Shown in pieces: positions 41,538 through 50,435 of a stretch of DNA of 64,000 bases. How positions within the stretch are numbered: position 1 is the first letter of the stretch; every line of letters begins with the position of its first letter. A program made the translations under genes and the position numbers. This DNA comes from Bog-473 sp049513455 (lineage in GTDB: Bacteria; Actinomycetota; Acidimicrobiia; Acidimicrobiales; RAAP-2), in assembly GCA_049513455.1 (NCBI GenBank), contig JBEKWB010000039.1, forward strand, positions 1-64,000, in the 5' to 3' direction. The notes below the pieces were generated by a model, which did no database searches, had not been told where the DNA came from, and saw only the letters and a list, made by a program, of their open reading frames with translations.

Positions 41538-44096
41538 TCAGGCGACCGACGGGGGAGCGGTGCCACGCGCCGCCGCCCCAGCCAAAGTGACCGTGACGAT
41601 GAGGCCACCGCCATCGCCCGTTTCCGTGCGGAGCGAGCCACCAATGACCTCCGTGAGGTCGCGTGCGGCACCGACAGCGAACGCGCCATATCCGTGCTGC
41701 TCACCGCCGGAGGGTGGCGGCGTTGGCACAGAGGGTGAATTGGATCCGGGCAGTGAGCCCGCCGCCTTGAGCCGGTTGTCCTGGAATTGGATTTCGACTC
41801 GGTCCCCGCATTGTGAGGCCGCAAGTATCGGTGCCGATCCGGGAGCGCTGCGGCGCAGGGCATTGGCAGCCAGTGCAGTGATGACCCGTGTGAGGACCGC
41901 GGGGTCCGCAATGACATTTGGAAGATCATTGGGGATCTGCACGTCGAGATCGTGACGGCTCGGTCCGAGGTCCTCGAGGACGTTCGCTACCACCTCGGCG
42001 ACGTCGACTGGGCGGAGATGAACATCGAGCGTTCCGGCGCGGGCGTGCACGAGATCCGTGAGCTCCTGCAAGAGCACGCCGATTCTGTCGATCGACTCTT
42101 CGATCGTGTCCAGAAGGCGGACGCTCTCGGTCGTCCCGACCGGCGACGCGAGCGCGCGAAGCGACAGCACAGCCTGTTTGGCCGAGGAGACCGGACCGGA
42201 CAGGACGTGGCTCGCCGCCTCTGCCAGGGCGGCACGCTGACGTTCTTCGCCGAGTTGCTGCTCTGCGCCGGTGGCCTGTTCGGTCAGGCGACGCTGGTGC
42301 AAGGATTCGGCTACTTGCGTTCCACATGCAGCGAAGATCTGGAGATCCCCCGGGGGCAGCACACGCCCCTGCCCAGCGAGGATCAACGAAGCACCCATCT
42401 CTGTCTTCGAGTCCGCCTGGTCTGGCCGTTCAGGCGGTCGATTGCCTGCACTGGCGACGACGTACCAGGCGCCGGCATCGCGGGATGCCTCGGCAGAGCG
42501 TTCGAGCAGGCTCACGGACTCGAGCCCGAAGGTCTCACGCACGAGCTCCAAAAGGCGCGGAAGATCGCCCTGACCGCGCAGGACGGCACCCGCCATGGTC
42601 AGCATGACGGCCGCCTCGGTCGAAGATCTCGCCGCCAGGCGCTGGCGATGGGCCGCCAACTCGACGCGCCAGCTCACCAGTATCGCCACGCCAACGTACA
42701 CGACGAGAGCGACGATGTCGTTGGCACCTGCGACGTCGAGGGAATGCAGCGGTCGGGTAAAGTAGTAGTCGGCCAAGGCCGTGGACACGAAGGCGGCAAC
42801 CAGCGCCGGGTAAAGACCTCCGAGAATGGCTATGACCACTACGGATAGGAGGTAGACGAGAAGATCGCTCGACAGTGCCAGATGGCTCCGGAGCTGGGTG
42901 AGCACCACGGTGGAGATGGGGAGCGCCACCACCAACATCACCATGGCCATCAGCCGTCGGCGCACGCTCACTCCGCCAAGTAACGGGAGGCGGAGCATGA
43001 ATCCTATTGACGCGTGCTCGTCCGTCACGACGTGCACGTCGAGGGTCCCTCCGAGCCGGGTCACCCCTCGAGCGACCGCCTCGCGCCCACCCAGCAACGC
43101 CGACAGTCCGCGCCTCTTGCTGTTGCCGACCACGAGCTGCGTGGCGTTCTCGTGGTGCGCGAACTGGCCCAAGGCCTCGGCCACCTTCAATCCGACAACC
43201 TGGTGCCAGCTACCCCCTAACGATTCGACGAGTTCTCGGTCGCGCCCGAGCGCAGCGGTGTCAGCACCGAGACGACCATCGCTTCGGGCGACATAGACGG
43301 CCATGAGTTCGCTCCCCGGGGTCCGCGCCGCGAGCCGTGCGGCACGACGGATCAGTGCATCGCTCTCAGGTCCGCCGGAGACACCGACGACGATCCGCTC
43401 GCGTGCCTCCCATGGCGCCGCGATCCCGTGTTGGGAACGATACTGCTGCAGCCCTTCATCGACTCGGTCGGCCAGCCACAGAAGCGCCAATTCCCTCAAA
43501 CCGATCAGGTTGCCGGGTCGGAAGTAGTGTGAGAGGGCCATGTCGATCCGGTTGGGTGGGTAGATCTCGCCGGCGACCATGCGTCGCCGCAGGGCATCGG
43601 GTGAGATGTCGACGAGGTCCAGTTCGTCCGCTTGGCGGACCTCCGCATCGGGCACCGTCTCGCGCTGGCGGACACCCGTCATCTCGTTGACCACGTCATT
43701 GAGGGACTCGAGGTGCTGGACGTTCAAGGTGGTGACTACGTCGATGCCGGATTGCAGCAACTCTTCGACGTCCTGCCAACGCTTCGGGTGTCGCGATCCC
43801 GCGGCGTTCGTGTGCGCCAACTCATCGACGAGCGCAACTTGGGGGTGGCGGGCCAGGACGGCGTCAAGGTCCATCTCGGTCAACACGCCGCCCCGGTAAG
43901 GGACGTCTCGCGGAGGGACGACCTCGAGTCCCTCCGCCATCGCTGCGGTGGCGCGTCGGCCGTGTGGCTCCACGAAGCCGATCACGCAGTCGGCGCCTTG
44001 AGAGGCACGGCGATGCCCCTCCGCCAACATTTCGTAGGTCTTTCCGACCCCCGGGGCAGCACCGAGGTAGATGCGAAGACGTCCGCGTTCCGTCAA
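41538..44096 (-). CDS. kdpD: KdpD-type sensor with a degenerate histidine-kinase module
   Basis: An 852-residue protein of normal KdpD length: Walker A GAAPGVGKT (12-20), VDELAHTNAAGSRHPKRWQDVEELL, a UspA-like domain, four helices and a GAF region. In the dimerisation helix the H-box reads SHVLSGPV, keeping the His but not the usual D-L-R-T. The N-box keeps Asn (AANAL). The G1 box is DNRLK instead of DNGPG, and the G2 glycines (GLGL) are replaced by GYGAF. ATP binding and kinase activity are therefore doubtful. TTG 44096 is the only usable start after a stop. It faces kdpC tail to tail. Confidence 0.9.
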   Translation of the reverse strand: MTERGRLRIYLGAAPGVGKTYEMLAEGHRRASQGADCVIGFVEPHGRRATAAMAEGLEVVPPRDVPYRGGVLTEMDLDAVLARHPQVALVDELAHTNAAGSRHPKRWQDVEELLQSGIDVVTTLNVQHLESLNDVVNEMTGVRQRETVPDAEVRQADELDLVDISPDALRRRMVAGEIYPPNRIDMALSHYFRPGNLIGLRELALLWLADRVDEGLQQYRSQHGIAAPWEARERIVVGVSGGPESDALIRRAARLAARTPGSELMAVYVARSDGRLGADTAALGRDRELVESLGGSWHQVVGLKVAEALGQFAHHENATQLVVGNSKRRGLSALLGGREAVARGVTRLGGTLDVHVVTDEHASIGFMLRLPLLGGVSVRRRLMAMVMLVVALPISTVVLTQLRSHLALSSDLLVYLLSVVVIAILGGLYPALVAAFVSTALADYYFTRPLHSLDVAGANDIVALVVYVGVAILVSWRVELAAHRQRLAARSSTEAAVMLTMAGAVLRGQGDLPRLLELVRETFGLESVSLLERSAEASRDAGAWYVVASAGNRPPERPDQADSKTEMGASLILAGQGRVLPPGDLQIFAACGTQVAESLHQRRLTEQATGAEQQLGEERQRAALAEAASHVLSGPVSSAKQAVLSLRALASPVGTTESVRLLDTIEESIDRIGVLLQELTDLVHARAGTLDVHLRPVDVAEVVANVLEDLGPSRHDLDVQIPNDLPNVIADPAVLTRVITALAANALRRSAPGSAPILAASQCGDRVEIQFQDNRLKAAGSLPGSNSPSVPTPPPSGGEQHGYGAFAVGAARDLTEVIGGSLRTETGDGGGLIVTVTLAGAAARGTAPPSVA

Positions 44097-44208
44097 CGGG
44101 CGACCTCGTCGTGCGTCTGCGCGAACAGATTTCGATGGGCTGGCACAGCATCAGCGTAAGACCTGCGGGTGCCGAAGACCTCGTTTCGACCGGTTGAGGA
44201 GGACTTAA

Positions 44209-44430
44209 ACCTCTGAGACCCGGTGGCTCAGTATCCGTCAAATTGCAGCCGACCTGGGTGTGTCCAGTTCAACGGCGTACAAGTGGTCCGCCCGGGGGGC
44301 GCCGTGGTTCCCCCGCACCATTCGACTGCACAACGGTGACATTCGAGTAAGGCGGGACTGGTGCGAGACGTGGTTGGGGAAACTCGAGCGGCGACCTTCG
44401 TCGTCGCGAATGACTACGCGGCGCTGCTGA
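44209..44430 (+). pseudogene. Excisionase-like HTH_17 ORF without a start codon
   Basis: This frame, bounded upstream by TAA, reads TRWLSIRQIAADLGVSSSTAYKW and then RTIRLHNGDIRVRRDWCETWLGKLE. That is the helix-turn-helix plus wing of the MerR-like excisionase (HTH_17) family. There is no ATG, GTG or TTG before the domain, so it is either a relic or uses an unusual start. Its 3' end overlaps the 3' end of the convergent integrase by 17 bases, the arrangement expected for an int-xis module. Confidence 0.6.
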
Positions 44431-45925
44431 GACCTCGCTCGAGCCGTTGGATCCCTTCGTCCTCCCGACCCGGGGCGACGCCCTGGTAGATGTCGAGGAA
44501 CACCGAGAGCGTCCGGTGCCCCGACCAACGCTGACAGACGACAGAATCGACGCCCTCCCGTAGCCACCACGAACACGCGGCGTGGCGGAGGTCGTGGCGA
44601 CGCAGGCGTGAAAGCTTGGGCTGACGAGGATCGTCGGGAGCCAAGTCGGTCCGGCGAGGAAACAATTTGGAGCGCGCGGGCTCCCAGACGCTCCGGGCGA
44701 ACATGTCGCGGTCGAATGCTTTGTTGTTGCGGTGGAACACGAGTCCATCGGGACCGTCGCCGTAGAGCTCCAGGTGACGCCGAAGCTTGGTGACGAGAAG
44801 TGAGGGCACCGGCACCCGGCGGGCCTCCGTCAGGTCCCGGTCCTTGAGGGGCCCCCACTCCGGGTCCTCGTCTGGGTCGAGCCACCGTTCCCCCGTGGGC
44901 CGATGGCTGCGCCGGACGACCAGCCACCCCGGCCCGTCGTCGGGCGGCAGTTCGATGTCCTCGCATAAGAGGCCGGCAGCCTCACCGGGCCGCAGCCCAC
45001 ACAGAGCCATCACCAGCACGAAGCATTCGACAATCGGACCCCAGCCCCCCTCGGCCGCGCATGTCTCGGCCAGCAGCAACGATTGAGGCACACTCAGTAC
45101 CAGGTCGGCATCAACCGCCAGAGCGGCCCGTCCCGCTGCCATGGTGGATTCCCCCTTCACCTTCCGTCGGGGACGCACCACGACCCACGGACTGCGGTCG
45201 ATGGGCACGTCCTCGCGGCTTATCGCCCATGTCCAGCATGCCTTGATCGGTTGGAGATACCGCGTGAGCGTTGCCGCCGATACCTGCTTGGTGGGGTCGC
45301 GGCGATTGATCGCGAAGTGGCTGACAAAGGCCTCGATCTGTGCCGAGGTGAGCGAGTCGGCGGCGGCGGAGTGCGTCTCCAGCCAGGTTCGTCCGGCGCG
45401 CTGCCGGTCCGTCATCCTTCCCTCGAGGTGGGCGGGAAGGAAGCTCGCCTGGGTCAAGAAATCCTCGACAGCGACGAGCTCGTCGCCCGTCGGCTCGGCG
45501 CCCAGCTCGAGGAACCACCGGCGCGCCCGATTGAAGGACCGTGCAGCACCTGTCTTTGTCTCCGGCTCCCACTCGGGATGCTGGCGGAAGTAACGCTCCG
45601 TCAGCTCGAACACGGTCGGAACCGGCAGCCCTACAGGCCTCACGGGTTCTAGGAACTGTTTGGACTTCAGATCGAATGGAAAGCCTCGGGCGAAATCCCG
45701 CTCGGCCCGTTCCTTCCAGGTCTCCGCCAACTCGGCCCTGCGAAATCGTTTGAACCACTGGACGCCATCCGCCTTGCCCTTGACGTCCCAGCAATCGACC
45801 TTCCGTCGGCGGACCTCACAGGTGGCCCGGTCGGTGACTCGCTCGACCCTCTGGTTCTTGACGATCCAGGCCTGGAACGTCCTCGGTCTCCATGGATCCG
45901 GATAAGTGCGGGCCAATGTGTTCAC
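44414..45925 (-). CDS. Tyrosine-type site-specific recombinase (integrase)
   Basis: A 503-residue tyrosine recombinase. The N-terminal part (about 1-100) is a basic arm-binding region, and a SAM-like core-binding domain follows (about 150-260). In the catalytic domain the first Arg is in LCGLRPGEAAGL (about residue 312), the HxxR is in RRHDLRHAACSWW (about 443-446), the second His is in WSGH (about 468), and Tyr is in DIYQG (about 478), so it looks active. GTG 45925 is the start. The location beside tRNA-Ser(GCT) suggests phage- or ICE-like integration. Confidence 0.92.
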   Translation of the reverse strand: MNTLARTYPDPWRPRTFQAWIVKNQRVERVTDRATCEVRRRKVDCWDVKGKADGVQWFKRFRRAELAETWKERAERDFARGFPFDLKSKQFLEPVRPVGLPVPTVFELTERYFRQHPEWEPETKTGAARSFNRARRWFLELGAEPTGDELVAVEDFLTQASFLPAHLEGRMTDRQRAGRTWLETHSAAADSLTSAQIEAFVSHFAINRRDPTKQVSAATLTRYLQPIKACWTWAISREDVPIDRSPWVVVRPRRKVKGESTMAAGRAALAVDADLVLSVPQSLLLAETCAAEGGWGPIVECFVLVMALCGLRPGEAAGLLCEDIELPPDDGPGWLVVRRSHRPTGERWLDPDEDPEWGPLKDRDLTEARRVPVPSLLVTKLRRHLELYGDGPDGLVFHRNNKAFDRDMFARSVWEPARSKLFPRRTDLAPDDPRQPKLSRLRRHDLRHAACSWWLREGVDSVVCQRWSGHRTLSVFLDIYQGVAPGREDEGIQRLERGLSSAA

Positions 45926-45969
45926 CCCTCGCTGACGGCGGGCTGGGGCAGCTCCGTGCCTGCGGCCTT

Positions 45970-46016
45970 GCTACGGAGCGTAGCACGGGCAGGTTGAATC
46001 GAGGTTGGATTCAACC
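45970..46016. promoter_or_regulatory. Two inverted repeats upstream of the integrase
   Basis: GCTACG-gag-CGTAGC lies at 45970-45984, and GGTTGAATC-gaggttg-GATTCAACC at 45992-46016; both are perfect. They lie between the integrase start and the tRNA gene, where operators or an attachment-site core would be expected. Confidence 0.5.
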
Positions 46017-46175
46017 CCTTCTGGTGGATCCAGATGGGTCACGAGGCGTTCACTCCTCCCGCTTGAGGCCACCTTGGCGGCCCGCCCAACCTGGTGCGAC
46101 CATGCCCGATTTGCCTCCATTCACCAGGACTTTCCCATTTGTTTGGCGGCGCCAGTATGGGGGCGCAGGATGACC

Positions 46176-46181
46176 TAGACT
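46176..46181 (+). promoter_or_regulatory. -10 element of the tRNA-Ser(GCT) gene
   Basis: TAGACT ends nine bases before the tRNA, the same spacing as at the other serine tRNA in this window. Confidence 0.5.
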
Positions 46182-46190
46182 TGAGGGCAA

Positions 46191-46279
46191 GGAGAGGTGC
46201 GAGAGCGGCCGAATCGGATTCACTGCTAATGAATTGACCTGGGTAACTGGGTCCGAGGGTTCAAATCCCTCCCTCTCCG
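46191..46279 (+). tRNA. tRNA-Ser(GCT)
   Basis: The acceptor arms GGAGAGG (46191-46197) and CCTCTCC (46272-46278) pair, with discriminator G. The anticodon stem ATTCA/TGAAT holds loop CTGCTAA, anticodon GCT. A long variable arm and the T-loop GGTTCAAATCC fit serine tRNA. No CCA is encoded. Confidence 0.95.
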
Positions 46280-46383
46280 CTCGGGGGGCGGGCACGCGAA
46301 GTGCCTGAACCAAGAATGTCCGCTCCGGCGGGCGCGCCGTGCCCCGCCACCGTGGCGGCTCCGGCTGGCTGTGAGGAGAACGA

Positions 46384-47742
46384 GTGGTCGAGAGTCGGTA
46401 CTGGTTGCAGACTCTGGGGTGCCCCAAGAACCAGGTTGACTCGGACAAGCTGGAGGGTCGTCTGGCGGGTCAGGGGTACCGTCGCGCCGCGGCTGCCTCC
46501 GAGGCCGATCTGGTCGTGATCAACACCTGCGCCTTCATCGAGTCGGCCCGGCAGGAGTCCATCGACACCGTGCTCGAACTGGCGGATCTGCGGCGCCCGG
46601 GCGCCCGCCTGGTCGTCACCGGATGCATGGCGGAGCGCTACGGCAGCGAGATCACCGATGCCCTCCCCGAGGTGGACCTGGTGGCCGGGTTCGGGATCGA
46701 CTTCGCCCAGCCCGTCGATGTCGCCCAGCCCGCTGGTGTCCCGGTCGCGCTGGCGCGCAAGCCCGGCCCGCGTCCGGGCAAGGGGTTCGATCTGCTCGAG
46801 TTGGCCCGTCCGGCGTCAGAGGTCCCCTGGGCCTACCTGAAGGTGGCGGAGGGATGCGACCGTATCTGCGGGTTCTGCGCCATCCCCTCCTTTCGGGGCA
46901 AGCAGCGCTCCCGCCACGCCGACGAGATCATGTCCGAAGTGGAGTTGCTGTTGGCCGGCGGGACGACGCCGTCCGGGGCGACGGCGCCACCGGTGCGCGA
47001 GATCGTGCTGGTGGCACAAGACCTGGCGTCGTATGGCCGGGATCGCTCGCGACCCGGGGAACGGGTGAAGGCCGGCCGGTCTCCCATTGCGGGATTGACC
47101 CGGGCCATCTCGGCCCGGGTGGCCCGCACCAGGCTGCTCTACCTCTACCCGTCGGGGCTGACCGACGAACTGATCGAGGCGGTGCTCGGCACCGGCGTGC
47201 CCTACTTCGACCTGTCGCTGCAGCACGTGTCCCGGCCACTTCTGGCCCGCATGCGGCGCTGGGGCGACGGCGAGCGCTTTTTGCGACGTATCGCCGACAT
47301 CCGCGCCGCCGACGGTCGGGCCACCTTCCGCTCCTCGTTCATTCTGGGATATCCCGGGGAGACGGAGCGCGACCACGACCGCCTGTTGGAGTTCCTGGCG
47401 GAGGCCCAGCTTGACTGGGCGGGATTCTTCCCCTTCTCCAACGAAGCGGGCACCCACGCCGCTGACCTGCCCGACCAGATCCCCGCCGCGTTGGCCATGG
47501 AGAGGCTGCGCGAGTGCGCCGAGTTGCAGGACGGGATCACGGCGGCGCGCCGGGACCTGCTGGTCGGGGAGCAGCGACAGGTGCTGGTGGACGCCCCCGG
47601 AAGGGGGCGCACGGTCCACGAGGCGCCGGAGATCGACGGCATCGTGCATCTCCCCGACGACACGGTGGCCGGTGAGCTGCTCGACGTCGTGGTCACCGCC
47701 GCGGTGGGACCCGACCTCTACGCGGTGAGAGCCGGCGGATGA
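46384..47742 (+). CDS. rimO: Ribosomal protein S12 methylthiotransferase RimO
   Basis: A 452-residue methylthiotransferase. The N-terminal UPF0004 domain has LGCPKNQVDSD, NTCAFI and VTGCMAERY. The radical-SAM CxxxCxxC is Cys158/162/165 in GCDRICGFCAIPSFRGKQRSR. A C-terminal TRAM domain follows. It adds a methylthio group to the conserved Asp of S12. The LGCPKNxVDSE-like start and the FRGKQRSR run distinguish RimO from MiaB. GTG 46384 follows GAGGAGA. It overlaps pgsA by four bases. Confidence 0.95.
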   Translation: MVESRYWLQTLGCPKNQVDSDKLEGRLAGQGYRRAAAASEADLVVINTCAFIESARQESIDTVLELADLRRPGARLVVTGCMAERYGSEITDALPEVDLVAGFGIDFAQPVDVAQPAGVPVALARKPGPRPGKGFDLLELARPASEVPWAYLKVAEGCDRICGFCAIPSFRGKQRSRHADEIMSEVELLLAGGTTPSGATAPPVREIVLVAQDLASYGRDRSRPGERVKAGRSPIAGLTRAISARVARTRLLYLYPSGLTDELIEAVLGTGVPYFDLSLQHVSRPLLARMRRWGDGERFLRRIADIRAADGRATFRSSFILGYPGETERDHDRLLEFLAEAQLDWAGFFPFSNEAGTHAADLPDQIPAALAMERLRECAELQDGITAARRDLLVGEQRQVLVDAPGRGRTVHEAPEIDGIVHLPDDTVAGELLDVVVTAAVGPDLYAVRAGG

Positions 47743-48317
47743 GCGACACCGACGCGCGGCGCGCTACGACCTTCGGGCCCAGCGCGCTGGCCACCCCCGC
47801 CAACGCGCTGACCATCGCGCGCCTACTGGCTGCCCCGCTTTTCGTGGCCATGATCGTGGTCTGGGGGGCAACCTGGTTCAACTTCGCGGTGGGGTTCGTC
47901 CTGGCGGCCAGCGACGGGCTCGACGGCTACATCGCCCGGCGCCAGGGCACCACCCGCTCGGGTGCCTTCCTCGACCCCCTGGCCGACAAGGCCCTGGTGC
48001 TGAGCGCCCTGGTCACCCTGGCCATCCAGGGACATCTGCCCTGGTGGCCGGTGGTCCTCATCGCTGTCCGTGAGGTCGGGATGCAGATGTACCGCGTGTG
48101 GGCGGGGCGCCGTGGGGTCTCGATCCCGGCCCGGAACTCGGCCAAGCTCAAGACATTCGTGCAGGACCTCGCGGTCGGCGTCTGTCTCGCTCCGCCGCTG
48201 GTCCACCACCACGGGGTGGCGCTGGTCGTCATCTGGGTGGCGGCCGTGCTCACCCTCGTGACCGGAGGGCAGTATCTGGTCGACGGACGCCGGGCGTTCA
48301 GGGAGGCGGGCGTATGA
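47739..48317 (+). CDS. pgsA: CDP-diacylglycerol-glycerol-3-phosphate 3-phosphatidyltransferase
   Basis: A 192-residue integral membrane protein with the CDP-alcohol phosphotransferase motif DGLDGYIARRQGTTRSGAFLDPLADK (Dx2DGx2ARx8Gx3Dx3D, as visible) and about four to five helices. It makes phosphatidylglycerophosphate, the precursor of phosphatidylglycerol and cardiolipin. Its place between rimO and cinA matches a common actinobacterial order. The stop overlaps the cinA ATG. Confidence 0.92.
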   Translation: MSDTDARRATTFGPSALATPANALTIARLLAAPLFVAMIVVWGATWFNFAVGFVLAASDGLDGYIARRQGTTRSGAFLDPLADKALVLSALVTLAIQGHLPWWPVVLIAVREVGMQMYRVWAGRRGVSIPARNSAKLKTFVQDLAVGVCLAPPLVHHHGVALVVIWVAAVLTLVTGGQYLVDGRRAFREAGV

Positions 48318-49600
48318 GGGTCGAGATAGTGGCGGTGGGCACCGAGCTGTTGCTGGGTCAGATCGCGGACACCAACTCGGCGTGGTTGGGCGATCGACTG
48401 GCCGCCGCCGGCGTGGTGTCGCACTTCCATCAGGCCGTGGGGGATAATCACGAGCGGATCACGCTGGCGTTGCGCACTGCTCTGGCCCGCAGTGACGGCG
48501 TCATCGTCTGTGGTGGTCTAGGCCCGACCCAGGACGACATCACCCGGGAGGCCATCGCCGAGATCATGGGCGTCGAGTTGGTGCGCGACCAGAAGATCGT
48601 CGATGTCATCGCCCGCTTCTTCGAGGCCCGGGGCCGCGCCATGTCGGCGAACAACGCCCGTCAGGCCGACGTGCCCGTCGGCGCCACCATCATCGCCCAG
48701 GGGGCGGGCACCGCGCCCGGCCTCATCTGCCCGTTGGGGAACAAGGTGATCTATGCCGTTCCCGGCGTGCCCCACGAGATGGCCGAAATGTTCGAGCGCG
48801 GGATCCTGCCCGATTTGCGCGCCCGCATGGCCGAGGCGGGAGAAGAAGGCGTCATCGTGAGCCGGGTGTTGCGCACATGGGGCGCCAGCGAGTCCGGGCT
48901 GGCCGAATCACTCCAGGGCCGCATCGACGCGCTGGACGCCGACGATGACGACGGCGTACCCGCCGGCTCGGTCACCTTGGCCTTTCTGGCCTCAGGGATA
49001 GAGGGGATCAAGGTGCGGATCACCACGCGCGCAGCCACGCTGTCCGAAGGCAGGGCGCGCCTGGATCGCGAGGAGAAGGCCGTCCGGGCGGCCATCGAAG
49101 GGCAACTGGGCGACATCGTCTTCGGCCTGGACGACGAGTCCATGGAGGTCGCCGTGGCCGGCCAACTGATCGCCCGCGGCGTCACGCTCGGCGTGGCGGA
49201 GTCGCTCACCGGCGGTCTCATCGCCTCACGCCTGGTCAACGTCCCCGGCGCGTCGGCGTGGTTCCGCGGGGGCGTGGTCGCCTACCACGAGCAGGTGAAG
49301 TTCGACGTCCTGGGAGTGCCCGTCGGCCCCGTGGTCTCCGAGGCCGCGGCCGCCGCCATGGCCCGGGGGGTGTCCCGGGTCACCGGCTCCGACGTGGGCC
49401 TCGGGATAACCGGCGTGGCGGGTCCCGACGACCAGGAGGGGGTGGATCCGGGTACAATCTTCGTGGGGCTCCGGCTTCCCGACGGCACGCTATCGACCCG
49501 GGAGCTCCACCTCCCCGGCGATCGGGAACGGGTGCGCCAGTACGGCTCGATCTCTGCCCTCGACCTCCTGCGTCGCGCCCTCATCGGTCTGAGAGCCTGA
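48314..49600 (+). CDS. cinA: CinA-family protein (competence/damage-inducible; NMN deamidase type)
   Basis: A 428-residue protein with the N-terminal MoCF-like domain (VAVGTELLLGQIADTNSAWL, GGLGPTQDDITREA, VPGVPHEM). The C-terminal CinA domain (AESLTGGLIASRL, then GITGVAGPD and PGTIFVGL) corresponds to the PncC nicotinamide-nucleotide amidase. It probably salvages NMN and hydrolyses ADP-ribose. ATG 48314 overlaps pgsA (ATGA). Many genomes place cinA beside recA; here recA is 8 kb away on the same strand. Confidence 0.94.
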   Translation: MRVEIVAVGTELLLGQIADTNSAWLGDRLAAAGVVSHFHQAVGDNHERITLALRTALARSDGVIVCGGLGPTQDDITREAIAEIMGVELVRDQKIVDVIARFFEARGRAMSANNARQADVPVGATIIAQGAGTAPGLICPLGNKVIYAVPGVPHEMAEMFERGILPDLRARMAEAGEEGVIVSRVLRTWGASESGLAESLQGRIDALDADDDDGVPAGSVTLAFLASGIEGIKVRITTRAATLSEGRARLDREEKAVRAAIEGQLGDIVFGLDDESMEVAVAGQLIARGVTLGVAESLTGGLIASRLVNVPGASAWFRGGVVAYHEQVKFDVLGVPVGPVVSEAAAAAMARGVSRVTGSDVGLGITGVAGPDDQEGVDPGTIFVGLRLPDGTLSTRELHLPGDRERVRQYGSISALDLLRRALIGLRA

Positions 49601-49721
49601 CCCCTCCGACCAGGGATCCGGGTGCGGGCGGTGGCGCCGGACGCACACAGCGGAGCCACAGGCGGCCCACACTTGGGGGAGAATTCCTGGTGTGATCCTG
49701 TGGGTAAGGGAGGTAGAAGCG

Positions 49722-50435
49722 GTGAAAACTGAGAATGGACCAAGAGTTCTGGTGGTGGACGACGAGCCCTCCATCGTCGACGCAGTGGCCACGTCGCTGC
49801 GGTACGAAGGGTTCACGGTGGACGAGGCGACCACGGGCCGGCGTGCGCTGGCGCAGGCCCAAGATGATCCCCCCGACCTCGTCATCCTCGACGTGATGTT
49901 GCCCGACCTCGACGGGCTGGAGGTGACCCGGCGCCTGCGGGCCGACGGGCTCCGGGTCCCCGTGCTGTTCCTGACCGCCCGCGACACGCTGCAGGACAAA
50001 CTGGCGGGTCTGACCATCGGGGGCGACGACTACGTGACCAAACCGTTCGCGCTGGCCGAGCTCATCGCGCGCGTCCATGCCATCCTCCGCCGCACGGGCT
50101 ACGAGCCCGACGACGACGGGACGCTCCGCTTCGCCGACCTCGAGCTCGACGAGAACGCGCACGAGGTGCGGCGCGGCGGCAACGAGATCCAGCTCACGGC
50201 CACCGAGTTCAACCTGCTGCGCTATTTCTTGCTCAACCCGCGTCACGTGCTCTCCAAGTCGCAGATCCTCGACCATGTCTGGCACTACGACTTCGGTGGG
50301 GACGGCAACGTGGTGGAGACCTACGTGAGCTACTTGCGCAAGAAACTGGAGAAGCACGGGCCGCCGCTCATCCACACCATCCGGCTCGTGGGCTATACGC
50401 TCCGGGAGGCTGAGCCGTCCAACGGGTCGTCCTGA
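49722..50435 (+). CDS. OmpR-family response regulator
   Basis: A 237-residue protein with a receiver domain (phosphoacceptor Asp57 in VILDVMLPD, Thr in FLTAR, Lys in VTKPF) and a C-terminal winged helix (LTATEFNLLRYFLLNPRHVLSKSQIL, VVETYVSYLRKKLE). It resembles PrrA/TrcR-type regulators. GTG 49722 has a GGGAGGT site; GTG 49692 is an upstream in-frame alternative. The kinase gene follows immediately, with no gap. Confidence 0.93.
   Translation: MKTENGPRVLVVDDEPSIVDAVATSLRYEGFTVDEATTGRRALAQAQDDPPDLVILDVMLPDLDGLEVTRRLRADGLRVPVLFLTARDTLQDKLAGLTIGGDDYVTKPFALAELIARVHAILRRTGYEPDDDGTLRFADLELDENAHEVRRGGNEIQLTATEFNLLRYFLLNPRHVLSKSQILDHVWHYDFGGDGNVVETYVSYLRKKLEKHGPPLIHTIRLVGYTLREAEPSNGSS

Noticed and set aside
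46191..46279. tRNA-Ser(GCT) as a used attachment site with a duplicated 3' end
   Set aside because: I found no second copy of the tRNA 3' end in the window, and the tRNA points away from the integrase, so use of this site is not shown.
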